Program-made: the position numbers and the translations under genes
Part shown: piece by piece, positions 36,448 to 46,302 of the stretch
How positions within the stretch are numbered: position 1 is the stretch's first letter
Layout: the number at the start of each line of letters is the position of its first letter
DNA from: Marinilongibacter aquaticus
Lineage (GTDB): Bacteria; Bacteroidota; Bacteroidia; Cytophagales; Spirosomataceae
Length of the DNA stretch: 64,000 nt
Assembly: GCF_020149935.1 (NCBI RefSeq)
Contig: NZ_CP083757.1
Coordinates: forward strand, 2,319,501 to 2,383,500
Direction of reading: 5' to 3'
The notes under the pieces: model-generated
Seen by the model: the letters and a program-made list of their open reading frames with translations, nothing else
Databases searched by the model: none
What the model was told of the DNA's origin: nothing

Positions 36448-37794
36448 TTATCCCACTGTTTCGTATTTCGCTTTGGCGATTTCGTTGAACTCTTCCACCT
36501 TTACGGTTTTGTCGTTCACCTTCACTTTACCTTTTGCGAAATCCACTACAGCTTTTCCGAAAGCCTTATTGTAATATCTTCTGAAGGCATTGTCTTTGTT
36601 TTCTTCCAATTGCTTTCTGGCCATTTGGTCGATAAACTCATCCATGCCCGACATGCCCTGTCCGCCGAAATAATTTTTGATCTCTTCTTTCACTATTTCC
36701 AACACGTCGTTGTATTCCACTTTCACTTCGTTCTGTGCCGCGATCTCGGCTTTGATCAAATCCAAGCGTACACCACGAGCGAAAGCATCGTATTCTTTCT
36801 CAATGTCCTCTTCGGTCACTTTACCTTCATTCACCGCCAAAAGCCATTTCTTCAAGAATTCGTCTGGCAAATCAATTTTAATGTTTTCCACCAAATTCTT
36901 TTCTACATCAAAGTCGAGCAAATAATTTGTCTCTCTGTTGTAATTGTCTTTGATGATACTGCTCACCTCTTCTTCAAGCTCTTCTTTCGAAGTCACTTTA
37001 TCTTTACCAAGGGCCGCATCGAAGAATTCTTGATTCAACTCGGCGGGTTCTACACGGGAAATTTTATCCACTTCGAATTCAAAATCACCTGTCAAAGCGG
37101 CGGCATCTTCATCAGATTTCCCTGTTGCGAAACCCAAATCTTTATCGCTTTCGAAAATAGATTGAATATCGAAAGTCACTTTGGCTCCTTTCTCCAATCC
37201 CACGAAAAGCTTTTGCGAAGCTTCTACCACTTTGTCTGTAGGAATACCCGATTGCGACTCGAATTCTGAAGACTCCTGACGCAAGGTACCGAACAACAAA
37301 TCGCCCAATTCCGACTTTTCAGGTTCAGCATCTTTTCCGTGTCTTCTTCTCAAATCTTCGATCGCTTGATCAACTTGCTCTTGAGAAGGCTCGATTTCAT
37401 ATTTTTCGATGGCGGGAAGTTCTTCCAACTTCACTTCGAAATCAGAGGCCGTGCCCACTTCATATTCAAAAGTGAATTCTTTGTCGTTATCCCAATCGAT
37501 CTGATACGCCTCTTCGTTCGGCATGGGATCACCCACAACCTTCAGCTTGTTGTCGGCAATATACTCGTTCACGGTTTTGCTCACTTGGTTGATCACGGTA
37601 TCCACCAACAAACTCTTGCCGTAAAGCTTTTTGATATAACCTACAGGAACATGCCCGGGGCGAAAGCCTTTCACGCTAGCCGTTTTCGCATATTCTTTGA
37701 TTTTCTTGTCTATTTCAGACTGATAATCATCTTGAGATATCTTCACGGTGAGACGACCGTTGGTCGCAGAAGACTTGTCGAAAGTTGTTTCCAT
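36448..37794 (-). CDS. tig: trigger factor chaperone
   Basis: 448 residues. The N-terminal ribosome-binding domain has the signature-like stretch TASVKGFRPGHVPVGYIKKLYG (compare the GFRxGxxP motif that docks on ribosomal protein L23). The central peptidyl-prolyl isomerase domain is poorly conserved and contains TGDFEFEVDKISRVEPAEL. The C-terminal helical domain, LEEEVSSIIKDNYNRETNYL through QMARKQLEENKD, forms the chaperone cradle. The protein is acidic overall, as expected. The protein binds nascent chains at the exit tunnel. Upstream lies tRNA-Leu on the same strand, separated by the tRNA terminator. Confidence 0.95.
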   Translation of the reverse strand: METTFDKSSATNGRLTVKISQDDYQSEIDKKIKEYAKTASVKGFRPGHVPVGYIKKLYGKSLLVDTVINQVSKTVNEYIADNKLKVVGDPMPNEEAYQIDWDNDKEFTFEYEVGTASDFEVKLEELPAIEKYEIEPSQEQVDQAIEDLRRRHGKDAEPEKSELGDLLFGTLRQESSEFESQSGIPTDKVVEASQKLFVGLEKGAKVTFDIQSIFESDKDLGFATGKSDEDAAALTGDFEFEVDKISRVEPAELNQEFFDAALGKDKVTSKEELEEEVSSIIKDNYNRETNYLLDFDVEKNLVENIKIDLPDEFLKKWLLAVNEGKVTEEDIEKEYDAFARGVRLDLIKAEIAAQNEVKVEYNDVLEIVKEEIKNYFGGQGMSGMDEFIDQMARKQLEENKDNAFRRYYNKAFGKAVVDFAKGKVKVNDKTVKVEEFNEIAKAKYETVG

Positions 37795-37830
37795 TAATAC
37801 TATTGATTTGGAAAGATGATAAAAAGAAAA

Positions 37831-37861
37831 AACCCCCTAGCCGATTGTAGACTAGAGGGTT
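37831..37861 (-). terminator. terminator of tRNA-Leu
   Basis: AACCCCCTAG at 37831-37840 pairs with CTAGAGGGTT at 37852-37861 (one G-U pair in RNA). A T6 tract follows on the minus strand. Confidence 0.8.
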
Positions 37862-37866
37862 GATTG

Positions 37867-37948
37867 TACGGGCGGAGGGAATCGAACCCCCACGCCTTGC
37901 GGCACTAGATCCTAAGTCTAGCACGTCTACCAGTTCCGCCACGCCCGC
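37867..37948 (-). tRNA. tRNA-Leu (anticodon TAG)
   Basis: An 82-nt class II tRNA on the minus strand. Acceptor GCGGGCG pairs with CGCCCGT (first pair G-U), and the D arm contains AACTGGTAGAC. The anticodon stem-loop CTAGA-CTTAGGA-TCTAG gives anticodon TAG. A short variable arm (TGCCGCAAGGCGT) precedes the T arm GGGGGTTCGAATCCCCC. The discriminator is A and CCA is not encoded. Confidence 0.95.
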
Positions 37949-38123
37949 ATCCATTTTGGAAATCCTTCATTTCCAATCGGGCTGCAAAGATAGCTGTCAA
38001 TTTCAAAACTACAAACAATCCTAGTCAAATTTTTTGTTAAAACATTTTCGGCCATGCTGGAATATTCAGCCCAAGATCGCTAAATTTGAATAGTCTTTTC
38101 CATAATCAAATCAATTACACACG

Positions 38124-40388
38124 GTGAGCAACAAACTAGCTACAAAAAAGGCGGCATATTACTCTGAGGAAGAGAAAAAGATCATCACTTCAAAATACAG
38201 GGCCATCTTGAAAAAAGCTGGGCCGTTTTTGCAAGGCGACGACCTGAATCAAATCAGAAAGGCCTTCGAGATATCGATGGATGCCCACAAGGAAATGAGG
38301 AGAAAATCTGGCGAGCCGTACATATACCACCCTTTGGACGTGGCCATGATTTGTGTGGAAGAAATTGGACTGGGCCCCACCTCTATCATTTGTGCTCTTT
38401 TGCACGATGTGGTGGAAGACACCGAACTCACCTTGGATTTCATCGAACATGAATTTGGCATAAAGGTGGCCCGCATCATCGACGGACTGACTAAAATCGC
38501 CGAAAATTTTGAGCAAAGCCAATCGGCACAAGCCGAAAATTTCAGGAAAATGCTGCTCACGCTTTCCGAAGATGTACGGGTAATTCTGATCAAGCTGGCC
38601 GACCGCCTGCACAATATGCGTACGCTGCAAAGCATGGCCCGAAATTCGCAACTGAAAATCGCCCATGAAACCATATATATATATGCTCCTTTGGCACACC
38701 GTCTTGGTTTATACCAGATCAAGTCGGAACTGGAAGACCTCTACTTGAAATACAATGAGCCGGAAGCCTACCGGGAGATTGCCCAGAAGCTAAAAGCGAA
38801 CAAAAAGAAACGGGAGGAATTCATCGAGCGTTTCATGGAGCCAATAGCCAAACGCCTAAAGGAAGCGAACATCGAGTTTTACATCAAAGGCCGTCCGAAA
38901 CACATCTATTCCATTTGGAATAAAATACGCAAGCAGAACACCTCTTTCGAAAACATTTACGACCTTTTCGCCATACGGATTATCTTGAAGGATATCCCGC
39001 CCGAGCAGAATGAAAGAGAAAAGGCGGCTTGTTGGTTGGCCTACAGTATCGTTACCGACGAATACCGTCCCAATCCCGACAGACTGAAAGATTGGATTTC
39101 TACGCCAAGATCAAACGGTTACGAATCCTTGCACACCACCGTAATGAGCCACGCAGGCGTTTGGGTGGAGGTACAGATCCGTACCGAAAGAATGGACGAC
39201 GTAGCCGAAAGGGGTTATGCCGCACACTGGAAATACAAAGGCTCGGATACCAGCTTGAACAAACCTTTGGACATTTGGCTGAACCAAGTACGCGACACTT
39301 TAGAAACCAAAGACAATTCGGCCATGGAATTCCTTGAGGATTTCCGGGGCAATTTATACAATGAAGAAGTTTTTGTTTTTACACCAAAGGGCGACCTGAA
39401 AGTGTTGCGAAAAGGCTCGACGGTCTTGGATTTTGCCTATGAAATCCATACTGAAATCGGAAGCCATTGCACAGCAGGAAAATTAAATGGCCACCTGGTG
39501 CCCATTTCGCACGTACTTTCGAATGGAGACCAAATTGAAATCTTGACCACCAAAAACCAAAAACCTTCTGAAGATTGGTTGCGTTTCGTGGCGACAACAA
39601 AAGCCAAAGCGAGAATTAAAGACGCACTGAAAGAAGACAATAAAACATATGTAAACGACGGGAAAGAAACCATTACCAAACGCCTCAAAATTTTGGGGCT
39701 CGACAACAACCTTGAGACACTAAACCAACTGCGGGCCTATTTCAATAAAAAGGACTACAATGAACTCTTCTATTATTTCGGAAAAGGCTATTTGCAGCCC
39801 GACGAAATCAAGCGTTTCAAGCTCGACCGAGAAGCCCACGAAAACAAGAAAAAGAAAGTTAACCTTGCCGATGAAGCCTACTCGAATGCCAAAAATTTCG
39901 AACGGGCCATCAAAAAGTCGAATGGGCAAGATTCACTGTTGATTGGCGACGACATGCAGGAGCTGGATTACACGCTCTCCAAATGTTGCAGTCCTATTCC
40001 GGGCGATGATGTTTTTGGCTTCCTCACCGTGAACGAAGGCATCAAAGTACACCGCACCAATTGTCCCAATTCGCCCCAATTGCTCACCGCATACGGAAAC
40101 AGGGTAATCAAAGCCACTTGGACATCGCAGGTTGAAAAGGCCTATCTGGCCACCATAGAGTTCAACGGAATCGACCGCATGGGCATCATGCGGGATGTGT
40201 CCATGGTCATTTCGGAAGAACTGAACATCAACATTCGCAGTGTGAATGTAGACACCGACGAAGGCGTTTTCAAAGGCTACATCAAAGTGTTTGTTTACGA
40301 CACCAAACACTTGGAAAAGCTGATCCGTAAATTGTCCCGTGTTGAGGGCGTGAATCAAGTGTTGCGTATTCGAAATGACGATGAATAA
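38124..40388 (+). CDS. rsh: bifunctional (p)ppGpp synthetase/hydrolase (RelA/SpoT homologue)
   Basis: 754 residues from a GTG at 38124 (no closer ATG gives the full HD domain). Domains in order: HD hydrolase (~45-200, GEPYIYHPLDVA and LLHDVVEDTELTLD, with metal-binding His-Asp intact); synthetase (~250-380, RPKHIYSIWNKIRKQ, STPRSNGYESLHTTVM); TGS (~410-470, VFTPKGDLKVLRKGSTVLDFAY); a helical linker; a Zn-finger-like region (LSKCCSPIPGDDVFGF); and C-terminal ACT (IEFNGIDRMGIMRDVSMVIS). Intact HD and synthetase motifs argue for a bifunctional Rel, the single long RSH usual in Bacteroidota. It makes and degrades the starvation alarmone in the cytoplasm. Confidence 0.97.
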   Translation: MSNKLATKKAAYYSEEEKKIITSKYRAILKKAGPFLQGDDLNQIRKAFEISMDAHKEMRRKSGEPYIYHPLDVAMICVEEIGLGPTSIICALLHDVVEDTELTLDFIEHEFGIKVARIIDGLTKIAENFEQSQSAQAENFRKMLLTLSEDVRVILIKLADRLHNMRTLQSMARNSQLKIAHETIYIYAPLAHRLGLYQIKSELEDLYLKYNEPEAYREIAQKLKANKKKREEFIERFMEPIAKRLKEANIEFYIKGRPKHIYSIWNKIRKQNTSFENIYDLFAIRIILKDIPPEQNEREKAACWLAYSIVTDEYRPNPDRLKDWISTPRSNGYESLHTTVMSHAGVWVEVQIRTERMDDVAERGYAAHWKYKGSDTSLNKPLDIWLNQVRDTLETKDNSAMEFLEDFRGNLYNEEVFVFTPKGDLKVLRKGSTVLDFAYEIHTEIGSHCTAGKLNGHLVPISHVLSNGDQIEILTTKNQKPSEDWLRFVATTKAKARIKDALKEDNKTYVNDGKETITKRLKILGLDNNLETLNQLRAYFNKKDYNELFYYFGKGYLQPDEIKRFKLDREAHENKKKKVNLADEAYSNAKNFERAIKKSNGQDSLLIGDDMQELDYTLSKCCSPIPGDDVFGFLTVNEGIKVHRTNCPNSPQLLTAYGNRVIKATWTSQVEKAYLATIEFNGIDRMGIMRDVSMVISEELNINIRSVNVDTDEGVFKGYIKVFVYDTKHLEKLIRKLSRVEGVNQVLRIRNDDE

Positions 40389-40437
40389 TTTTTTTTCTCA
40401 CCGAATACCTTTTGATTTGGAAAAAGTTTCGACCGCA

Positions 40438-40968
40438 ATGCGTATCCAAACCCTACTTTTCATCTGTGCAACACTGTTGGCCTTTTCTGCAAGAGCCCAA
40501 CAGCCCTCGCCAGATACCTTGAGCCGTGTGCGGAAATTGTTTCAGACCGACATTTACATGCACAATGTAAAGCTCTCTAAAGCAAGGTTTTCGCAAAACT
40601 TGGTGAAAAGTATAAAGTGGAGCAACAAAAACCGAATGGCCAATGCCATGCAAATTGCAGGGCCCTTGGTTTCGGCGGCCGGACTTGGCTTGGCCGTAGA
40701 CGCCCTCGTCGGCACAAAAATGCAGGCCAATGTGGATGGCAAAACCTATCCCTATGTCAAAAGAAGCCTACCCGAGCTTGTGGGCGGGATTGCTCTTGTC
40801 GTCACAGGTTTTTGTTTGGGGCAATCGGCCAACGACATTAAGATGAATGCCAGCGAGTGGTTCAACGAGCAGGCGATAAAAGATTATGAAAAAAAACAAA
40901 CGAGCTTTAATTTGAAACTGGGAATAGGCTCCAGCGGAGGAATAGGGCTGGTAGCGAAATTTAAATAG
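40438..40968 (+). CDS. secreted/membrane hypothetical protein
   Basis: 176 residues from the ATG at 40438, chosen because it begins MRIQTLLFICATLLAFSARAQ, a good signal peptide. The in-frame ATG at 40375 would overlap rsh and bury that signal. The mature part has two hydrophobic stretches (MQIAGPLVSAAGLGLAVDALVG and LVGGIALVVTGFCLGQSA) and ends LNLKLGIGSSGG-like (FNLKLGIGSSGGIGLVAKF), which looks like a beta-type end. I do not recognise the family. It follows rsh within 50 bp, so it may be co-transcribed. Confidence 0.7.
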   Translation: MRIQTLLFICATLLAFSARAQQPSPDTLSRVRKLFQTDIYMHNVKLSKARFSQNLVKSIKWSNKNRMANAMQIAGPLVSAAGLGLAVDALVGTKMQANVDGKTYPYVKRSLPELVGGIALVVTGFCLGQSANDIKMNASEWFNEQAIKDYEKKQTSFNLKLGIGSSGGIGLVAKFK

Positions 40969-41038
40969 ACCAGATATGAATTGCCCACAAAAAGCCATAG
41001 CTTTGTGAGCATTTTCTGCATGCTGGCAAACAATAAAG

Positions 41039-41503
41039 ATGAATTCAACGAAATCGATATTCGACTCAGCCAAACAGATATTTACCGCTTTTCTGGAGAA
41101 TAAGCAATTGCGAAAAACTCCAGAACGCTTTGCTATACTCGAAGAAATCTACAGCCGAAACGACCACTTCGATGTGGACGACCTGTACATTTCGATGAAG
41201 AACAAAAAATATCAGGTGAGCCGGGCTACGGTGTACAATACACTTGATCTTTTGGTGGAATGTGACCTTGTCACCAAACATCAATTTGGAAAGAATTTGG
41301 CCCAATACGAAAAATCGTACGGCTCGAAACAGCACGATCACCTGATCTGCTTAGACTGCCACCGGGTTGAAGAGTTCTGCGATCCCCGCGTGCAAAATAT
41401 ACAAAGTATGGTAGGCGATATGCTCAAATACGATGTGATGCACCACTCTTTGATCTTTTACGGAAATTGCAAACGCGAAAACTGCGAATACAAAAACAAT
41501 TAA
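41039..41503 (+). CDS. Fur-family metal-dependent repressor
   Basis: 154 residues. The N-terminal winged helix has [27 protein letters not shown] and [15 protein letters not shown], the typical Fur recognition helix. The C-terminal dimerisation domain has the metal site [17 protein letters not shown] (His, Cys, Cys) and a final [12 protein letters not shown] Cys pair. The final CxxxxC suggests a structural zinc site. Whether it senses iron, zinc or peroxide (PerR-like) cannot be settled. It lies 30 bp before purA, the frequent Bacteroidota arrangement. Confidence 0.93.
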   Translation: MNSTKSIFDSAKQIFTAFLENKQLRKTPERFAILEEIYSRNDHFDVDDLYISMKNKKYQVSRATVYNTLDLLVECDLVTKHQFGKNLAQYEKSYGSKQHDHLICLDCHRVEEFCDPRVQNIQSMVGDMLKYDVMHHSLIFYGNCKRENCEYKNN

Positions 41504-41533
41504 TAGATATTTTTAGATTTTCAATTCAAAAAC

Positions 41534-42805
41534 ATGGTTGACATATTATTGGGCTTGCAATGGGGCGATGAAGGAAAAGGCAAGATAGTGGATGTTTTGG
41601 CCCCTAAATATAAAGTTGTAGCTCGTTTTCAAGGAGGACCCAATGCGGGCCATACCCTTGAGTTTGATGGATTAAAACATGTTTTGCACCAAATCCCTTC
41701 GGGTGTTTTCCGCAAAGATTGCCTCAATATTATCGGAAATGGCGTAGTGCTCGACCCTGTTATCTTCAAAAAAGAAGTGGAAGGCCTTGTGGATAAATTC
41801 ACAATCGACCTCCGCAAAAATCTGGTTGTTTCTACAAAAACCGCCCTGATCACACCTACCCACCGCATGCTCGATGCCGCACAAGAAAAAGCAAAAGGCG
41901 ATGCAAAAATTGGTTCAACACTAAAGGGCATTGGCCCTACGTATACCGATAAAATCAGCCGACATGGCCTAAGATTGGGCGATGTATTGTCTGCGAACTT
42001 CAGCAAAAAATACGAAGAGCTTAAAGCCAGACATTTGCAATGGCTTTCCTTTTTAAACTTTGATCCCGAAGGACTTGAAGTGCTCGAAAAAGCCTTTTTC
42101 GAAGCCTGCGAATTTGTGAAGCAATTCCAATTGAAAGAGACGGAATATGTGGTGAATGCACACCTCGAAGCCGGAGACAACATCTTGGCCGAAGGAGCCC
42201 AAGGCTCTTTGTTGGATGTCGATTTCGGCTCGTATCCATTTGTTACCAGTTCTTCCACCACCGCGGCCGGGGTATGCTCGGGATTGGGCGTAGCTCCAAA
42301 GAAAGTGGGCGAAGTGTACGGCATATTCAAAGCCTATTGCACACGCGTGGGCAGCGGCCCTTTCCCTACCGAACTTTTCGACGAAGTGGGCGAACGCATG
42401 CGTAAAGAAGGCAATGAATTCGGAAGCACTACAGGAAGACCACGCCGTTGCGGTTGGCTCGACCTGCCCGCACTGAAATATTCCATCATGCTGAACGGCG
42501 TAACCCAATTGGTGATGATGAAAGCCGACGTGCTGAATATTTTCGAAGAAATTGCCGTGTGTACAGGATACAAATTGCCTTCTGGCGAAGTGGTGCAAGA
42601 TATGCCCTACGACCTTTGCGATACCCCGGTAGAGCCCGAATATACTGTATTGAAGGGATGGCACAGTTCTTTGGAAGGCATCGATAACTACGATGCACTT
42701 CCTCAAGCATTGAAAGATTACATTCAGTTTATTGAAGAAAAAATGGGCGTACCTGTAAACTTTGTGTCTACAAGTCCAGACCGTACCGCCACAATTCAAC
42801 GATGA
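41534..42805 (+). CDS. purA: adenylosuccinate synthetase
   Basis: 423 residues. The GTP-dependent enzyme joins IMP and aspartate on the way to AMP. Signatures: LGLQWGDEGKGKIVDVLAP at the N-terminus (GTP loop and catalytic Asp), QGGPNAGHT, GPTYTDKISRHGLRLGD, EGAQGSLLDVDFGSYPFVTSS and GRPRRCGWLDL. The enzyme is cytoplasmic. It is 30 bp downstream of the Fur-family gene, and its stop overlaps the ATG of the next gene (ATGA). purL lies 20 kb away on the opposite strand, so the purine genes are not clustered. Confidence 0.98.
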   Translation: MVDILLGLQWGDEGKGKIVDVLAPKYKVVARFQGGPNAGHTLEFDGLKHVLHQIPSGVFRKDCLNIIGNGVVLDPVIFKKEVEGLVDKFTIDLRKNLVVSTKTALITPTHRMLDAAQEKAKGDAKIGSTLKGIGPTYTDKISRHGLRLGDVLSANFSKKYEELKARHLQWLSFLNFDPEGLEVLEKAFFEACEFVKQFQLKETEYVVNAHLEAGDNILAEGAQGSLLDVDFGSYPFVTSSSTTAAGVCSGLGVAPKKVGEVYGIFKAYCTRVGSGPFPTELFDEVGERMRKEGNEFGSTTGRPRRCGWLDLPALKYSIMLNGVTQLVMMKADVLNIFEEIAVCTGYKLPSGEVVQDMPYDLCDTPVEPEYTVLKGWHSSLEGIDNYDALPQALKDYIQFIEEKMGVPVNFVSTSPDRTATIQR

Positions 42806-43326
42806 ACAAAGCACTGGCTCAGTATCTTTTCTTCAACGAAACCCTTTATCAATTCGACGATACAAAGGCAGAGCAATTCGTCGAAGAGAAAACTGAGCCA
42901 GTCGTTTCTCCTGCACAATCCAAACCCGTAAAAGAAAGCCTTCCTCCAGAAAGCAAGCCTGAGTTTACAATGGCCACAAAGCAATTGGTGGTGGTGCACA
43001 CCTTTTCAGATACAGAAAAGGAATTCTTGGGAAAAGTGCTGGGAGCCCTCAATTTGAGTCTGTCGAAAGTAGATTTGTTCATTCGAGAACAGCATCCCGA
43101 AACGGCTTTCAAAGACCTCATTTACCAATACGCCGTACAGGGCATTCTCTTTTTCGGCACAGAAAGTGGAGGCCATTTCCTCGAAAGGCTCAAACTTCAG
43201 AAATACCAAATCCAAACCTTGAAGGGCGTGAAATTCCTTCTGACCGATAACCTGAAGCAGATCGGCGAAAACAAGGCCAACGAGAAACGTTTGCTTTGGG
43301 AAGCCCTACAAGCCTTTTATTCCTGA
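42802..43326 (+). CDS. hypothetical cytoplasmic protein downstream of purA
   Basis: 174 residues. A short N-terminal segment is followed by a Pro/Glu/Lys-rich linker (residues ~30-55) and a compact alpha/beta domain: KQLVVVHTFSDTEKEFLGKVL, then LSLSKVDLFIREQHPE, and finally LLTDNLKQIGENKANEKRLLWEAL. Linker plus small alpha/beta domain recalls small replication-clamp-loader-like proteins (HolD/psi-type) seen in Bacteroidota. I cannot confirm that. It overlaps purA by 4 bp and is certainly translated with it. Confidence 0.7.
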   Translation: MNKALAQYLFFNETLYQFDDTKAEQFVEEKTEPVVSPAQSKPVKESLPPESKPEFTMATKQLVVVHTFSDTEKEFLGKVLGALNLSLSKVDLFIREQHPETAFKDLIYQYAVQGILFFGTESGGHFLERLKLQKYQIQTLKGVKFLLTDNLKQIGENKANEKRLLWEALQAFYS

Positions 43327-43445
43327 AGCACTCCGCTTTATTTCGGGCAAAACCAGTTCACTCCATAAAATGGCCAGTTCGTCGGAAAGCCATTCCGCAC
43401 AAAGCCTTTAATCTCCACATTTGCATTGCAATCTAAATTAAAGCA

Positions 43446-45614
43446 ATGCAGAAAATCTTTATCCTCCTATTTCTTCCACTAAGCTCCCTCTGGGCTCAAC
43501 AAACCTTGAGTGGGCATGTGCTCGACACCAAAGGAAATCCCCTGCCCTTTGCCAACATCGCCTTGGTTGGATCGTACGATGGAGCCACCAGTGACAGTCT
43601 CGGCTACTTTGCTTTCGAAACCGAATCAACGGGGCTACAAAAACTGAAAGCCAGCATGATGGGCTATGAAACCCAAGAATTGGACATTGACATACAAGGA
43701 AAGAACAAGGACTTGGCATTTCGTTTGCGAGAATCCATCAATTCATTGAATGCCGTGGTGGTGACCGCCGGTATGTTCGAAGCATCTGACGAAAAACGCA
43801 TGGTTATGATGAAACCGCTGGACATTGTCACCACCGCTGGCGGGCAAGCCGACATCGTGACTGTCATGCAAAACCTGCCGGGAGCCACACGTGTTGGCGA
43901 ACAATCGGGACTTTTTGTACGCGGCGGTTCGGCCAATGAAACCAAAACTCTGATCGATGGGATGATTGTGCAAAATCCGTTTTTCAGCAGCACGCCGGAT
44001 GTCCCCCAACGCGGCCGTTTCAGCCCTTTTATGTTCAAGGGTACCTCGTTCAGCACGGGCGGTTATTCCGCTCAATACGGGCAAGCCCTGTCATCGGTTC
44101 TATTGCTGAACACCATGGACAAACAAGGAGAGAACAGCAATTTGAATGTGCTGGCCCACATGGCCGGACTGAGTGCTTCGTACACCCATAAAGGTTGGAT
44201 CACGGGCACGCTGAATTACAACAACATCGCTCCTTTCTTGGCTCTGAGTAAAACCAACATCGATTTCGAAACCATTCCAAAGGGTTTGGGGGGATCTTTG
44301 ATGATCAATGAAGAATTCAAAAACAAAGCACAATTGAAAGCGTACAGTACTTTTAGCAATCAAAATTCGGGCATAAACCTGCCCACATTCGATGGCGAAC
44401 AACAGAGCACCTATTTGTTTTCGAACAATAATCTGAACGCCTTCAACAATGCATCGTACAGGCAATCTTTTAAAGACGGGCTTTGGACACTCTGGGCCGG
44501 AGGCTCATACAGCCACAACCGCGACAAACTGGAAATCAGCGAAGTACAAAACCAAAGAGAAGACGAGAGAAGCCAAGGACGATTGGTGCTGAGCCGCCTT
44601 TTCGGAAGAAACAATGCCAGTACTTTTACTTTCGGTGGCGAATATCACCATATTCAAACCGACAACAATTACAACGGCTATGCCTACAGCCTGAAAAACC
44701 AATATACCGCTGCATTTGCGGAAACAGAGTTTTATTTCAGTGCAAAGCTTGCCTTTCGCGTGGGTTTGAGAGCCGAAAACAATACTGTGATTCACAGGTC
44801 GAACATCGCTCCCCGAATTTCTTTGGCTTATAAATTGAACAAAGATTCGCAGCTATCTTTTGCCTCCGGGCGTTTTTACCAAAATCCAGAACTCAATTAT
44901 TTGGTGCTGAACAAGAGCCTCAAATACGAAATTGCCGACCATTACATCCTGAATTATCAACTTATAAAAAACCGAAGGACCTTCCGTACCGAAGTATTCT
45001 ACAAACGATACGATCAATTGGTGAAAGAAAAGGTAGAGGGGTACAATCCCAACCCGTACCGATTTCCTACGGGCGAGTTGAGCAACAAGGGCAACGGTTT
45101 TGCCCAAGGTTTCGATCTGTTTTTCAGAGATCAGAAGACATTGCCCAACGGCGATTTCTGGATTACCTATTCGTTTCTCGACACCAAAAGAGACTTCATG
45201 AATTATACTCAGAAAGCCATGCCTTCTTTTGCCAGTCGACACAATTTCAGTTTGGTCTACAAACAGTTTTTTACAGGGATTTCGACCAATATCGGTTTTA
45301 CTTTTTCGCACACTTCCGGACGCCCCATATATACGCTGAACGAGGATTTCAAACAGGTAGAATACACCAAACCATTTGAAAGCCTGAGCCTTATGGCCAG
45401 CCATGTGAAAATAATCGGCAGCCAAACTTGGGTTTTCTTCGCTTCGCTCGACAACGCCCTCGGCCGAAAGAATGTATTCGGCTACCGCTATTCAGACGAC
45501 GGCAGCCAACACTACCCTGTGAAACCGATTTTGTATCGTACTTTTTTCTGTGGCGTTTCGGTCACTTTTGGTCAGCTGAATGGCCGATCGAAAGAAGCAG
45601 ACTTAAATTTTTAA
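43446..45614 (+). CDS. TonB-dependent outer-membrane receptor with N-terminal carboxypeptidase-like domain
   Basis: 722 residues. A signal peptide (IFILLFLPLSSLWAQ) precedes the regulatory-like domain (QTLSGHVLDTKGNPLPFANIAL, residues ~18-95). The plug has LNAVVVTAGMFEASDEKR, VTVMQNLPGATRVGEQSGLFVRGG and NETKTLIDGM. The barrel ends RTFFCGVSVTFGQLNG. It is smaller than SusC proteins and has no SusD neighbour, so it belongs to the general siderophore/metal/peptide receptor class. The ligand is unknown. It lies upstream of the two-component signalling operon and may be transcribed with it, since only 43 bp separate it from the next gene. Confidence 0.88.
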   Translation: MQKIFILLFLPLSSLWAQQTLSGHVLDTKGNPLPFANIALVGSYDGATSDSLGYFAFETESTGLQKLKASMMGYETQELDIDIQGKNKDLAFRLRESINSLNAVVVTAGMFEASDEKRMVMMKPLDIVTTAGGQADIVTVMQNLPGATRVGEQSGLFVRGGSANETKTLIDGMIVQNPFFSSTPDVPQRGRFSPFMFKGTSFSTGGYSAQYGQALSSVLLLNTMDKQGENSNLNVLAHMAGLSASYTHKGWITGTLNYNNIAPFLALSKTNIDFETIPKGLGGSLMINEEFKNKAQLKAYSTFSNQNSGINLPTFDGEQQSTYLFSNNNLNAFNNASYRQSFKDGLWTLWAGGSYSHNRDKLEISEVQNQREDERSQGRLVLSRLFGRNNASTFTFGGEYHHIQTDNNYNGYAYSLKNQYTAAFAETEFYFSAKLAFRVGLRAENNTVIHRSNIAPRISLAYKLNKDSQLSFASGRFYQNPELNYLVLNKSLKYEIADHYILNYQLIKNRRTFRTEVFYKRYDQLVKEKVEGYNPNPYRFPTGELSNKGNGFAQGFDLFFRDQKTLPNGDFWITYSFLDTKRDFMNYTQKAMPSFASRHNFSLVYKQFFTGISTNIGFTFSHTSGRPIYTLNEDFKQVEYTKPFESLSLMASHVKIIGSQTWVFFASLDNALGRKNVFGYRYSDDGSQHYPVKPILYRTFFCGVSVTFGQLNGRSKEADLNF

Positions 45615-45657
45615 CATCAGAAACAATTCAAATCTTTAACATTTAATTATTGAAAAC

Positions 45658-46302
45658 ATGAGAAAGATCGCCTTTACTTTTATCGCCCTTCTTTTTACAG
45701 GAATGGCCTTTGCCCAAAATGCGGCCTACGAAAAAGCCATGAAAAGCATTGTCGACGACATTCACGGCACCACTCCAGGCCAAGCCAGTTTCATCCCTTT
45801 GGCCAACAAAATGGCCCGTATTGCCGAGGCCGAAACCGATGAATGGTTGCCCAGTTACTGGCTCGCCTATTGCTACACCATGGAGAGCTTCACCGTCACA
45901 GGAGCCGACGAAAAAGACCAATTGCTCGAACAAGCCAAAACGTATCTGGACAAAGCCGAAAAATTGAATCCCGAAAGCGATGAAATCGAAGTCATGAAAG
46001 CCAACTGGGCCTCGGCCATGTTGACTGTAGACCCCATGAACCGCTGGCAAACTTATGGGCCTAAGTTCTCCACAGCCTTGACAAAAGCCGAATCGCTAAA
46101 CTCCGAAAACCCGCGTGTATATTATCTGAAAGGCACAAACCTCTTCTATACACCAGAAAATTACGGTGGTGGAAAAAAGAAGGCTGAAGCTCAATTTGAG
46201 TTGGCTTTGGAAAAGTTTAATAAATTCGTAGCACCAAGCGACATCGATCCCAATTGGGGAAAAGAGGCCGCAGCCTATTTCCTTTCGTTATGTCAGCAGT
46301 AG
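45658..46302 (+). CDS. secreted TPR-like hypothetical protein
   Basis: 214 residues with a clear signal peptide (KIAFTFIALLFTGMAFAQ). The mature protein consists of paired amphipathic helices (FIPLANKMARIAEAETDEWLPSYWLAYCY and LEQAKTYLDKAEKLNPESDEIEV), the TPR pattern, including the LNPESDEI turn. It is probably a periplasmic protein-interaction module. Its last codons overlap the start of the next membrane-protein gene by 13 bp, so it is co-expressed with the kinase operon. Confidence 0.75.
   Translation: MRKIAFTFIALLFTGMAFAQNAAYEKAMKSIVDDIHGTTPGQASFIPLANKMARIAEAETDEWLPSYWLAYCYTMESFTVTGADEKDQLLEQAKTYLDKAEKLNPESDEIEVMKANWASAMLTVDPMNRWQTYGPKFSTALTKAESLNSENPRVYYLKGTNLFYTPENYGGGKKKAEAQFELALEKFNKFVAPSDIDPNWGKEAAAYFLSLCQQ

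Noticed and set aside
40375-40437. Upstream ATG for the hypothetical gene after rsh
   Set aside because: It overlaps rsh and would place 21 residues before a complete signal peptide.
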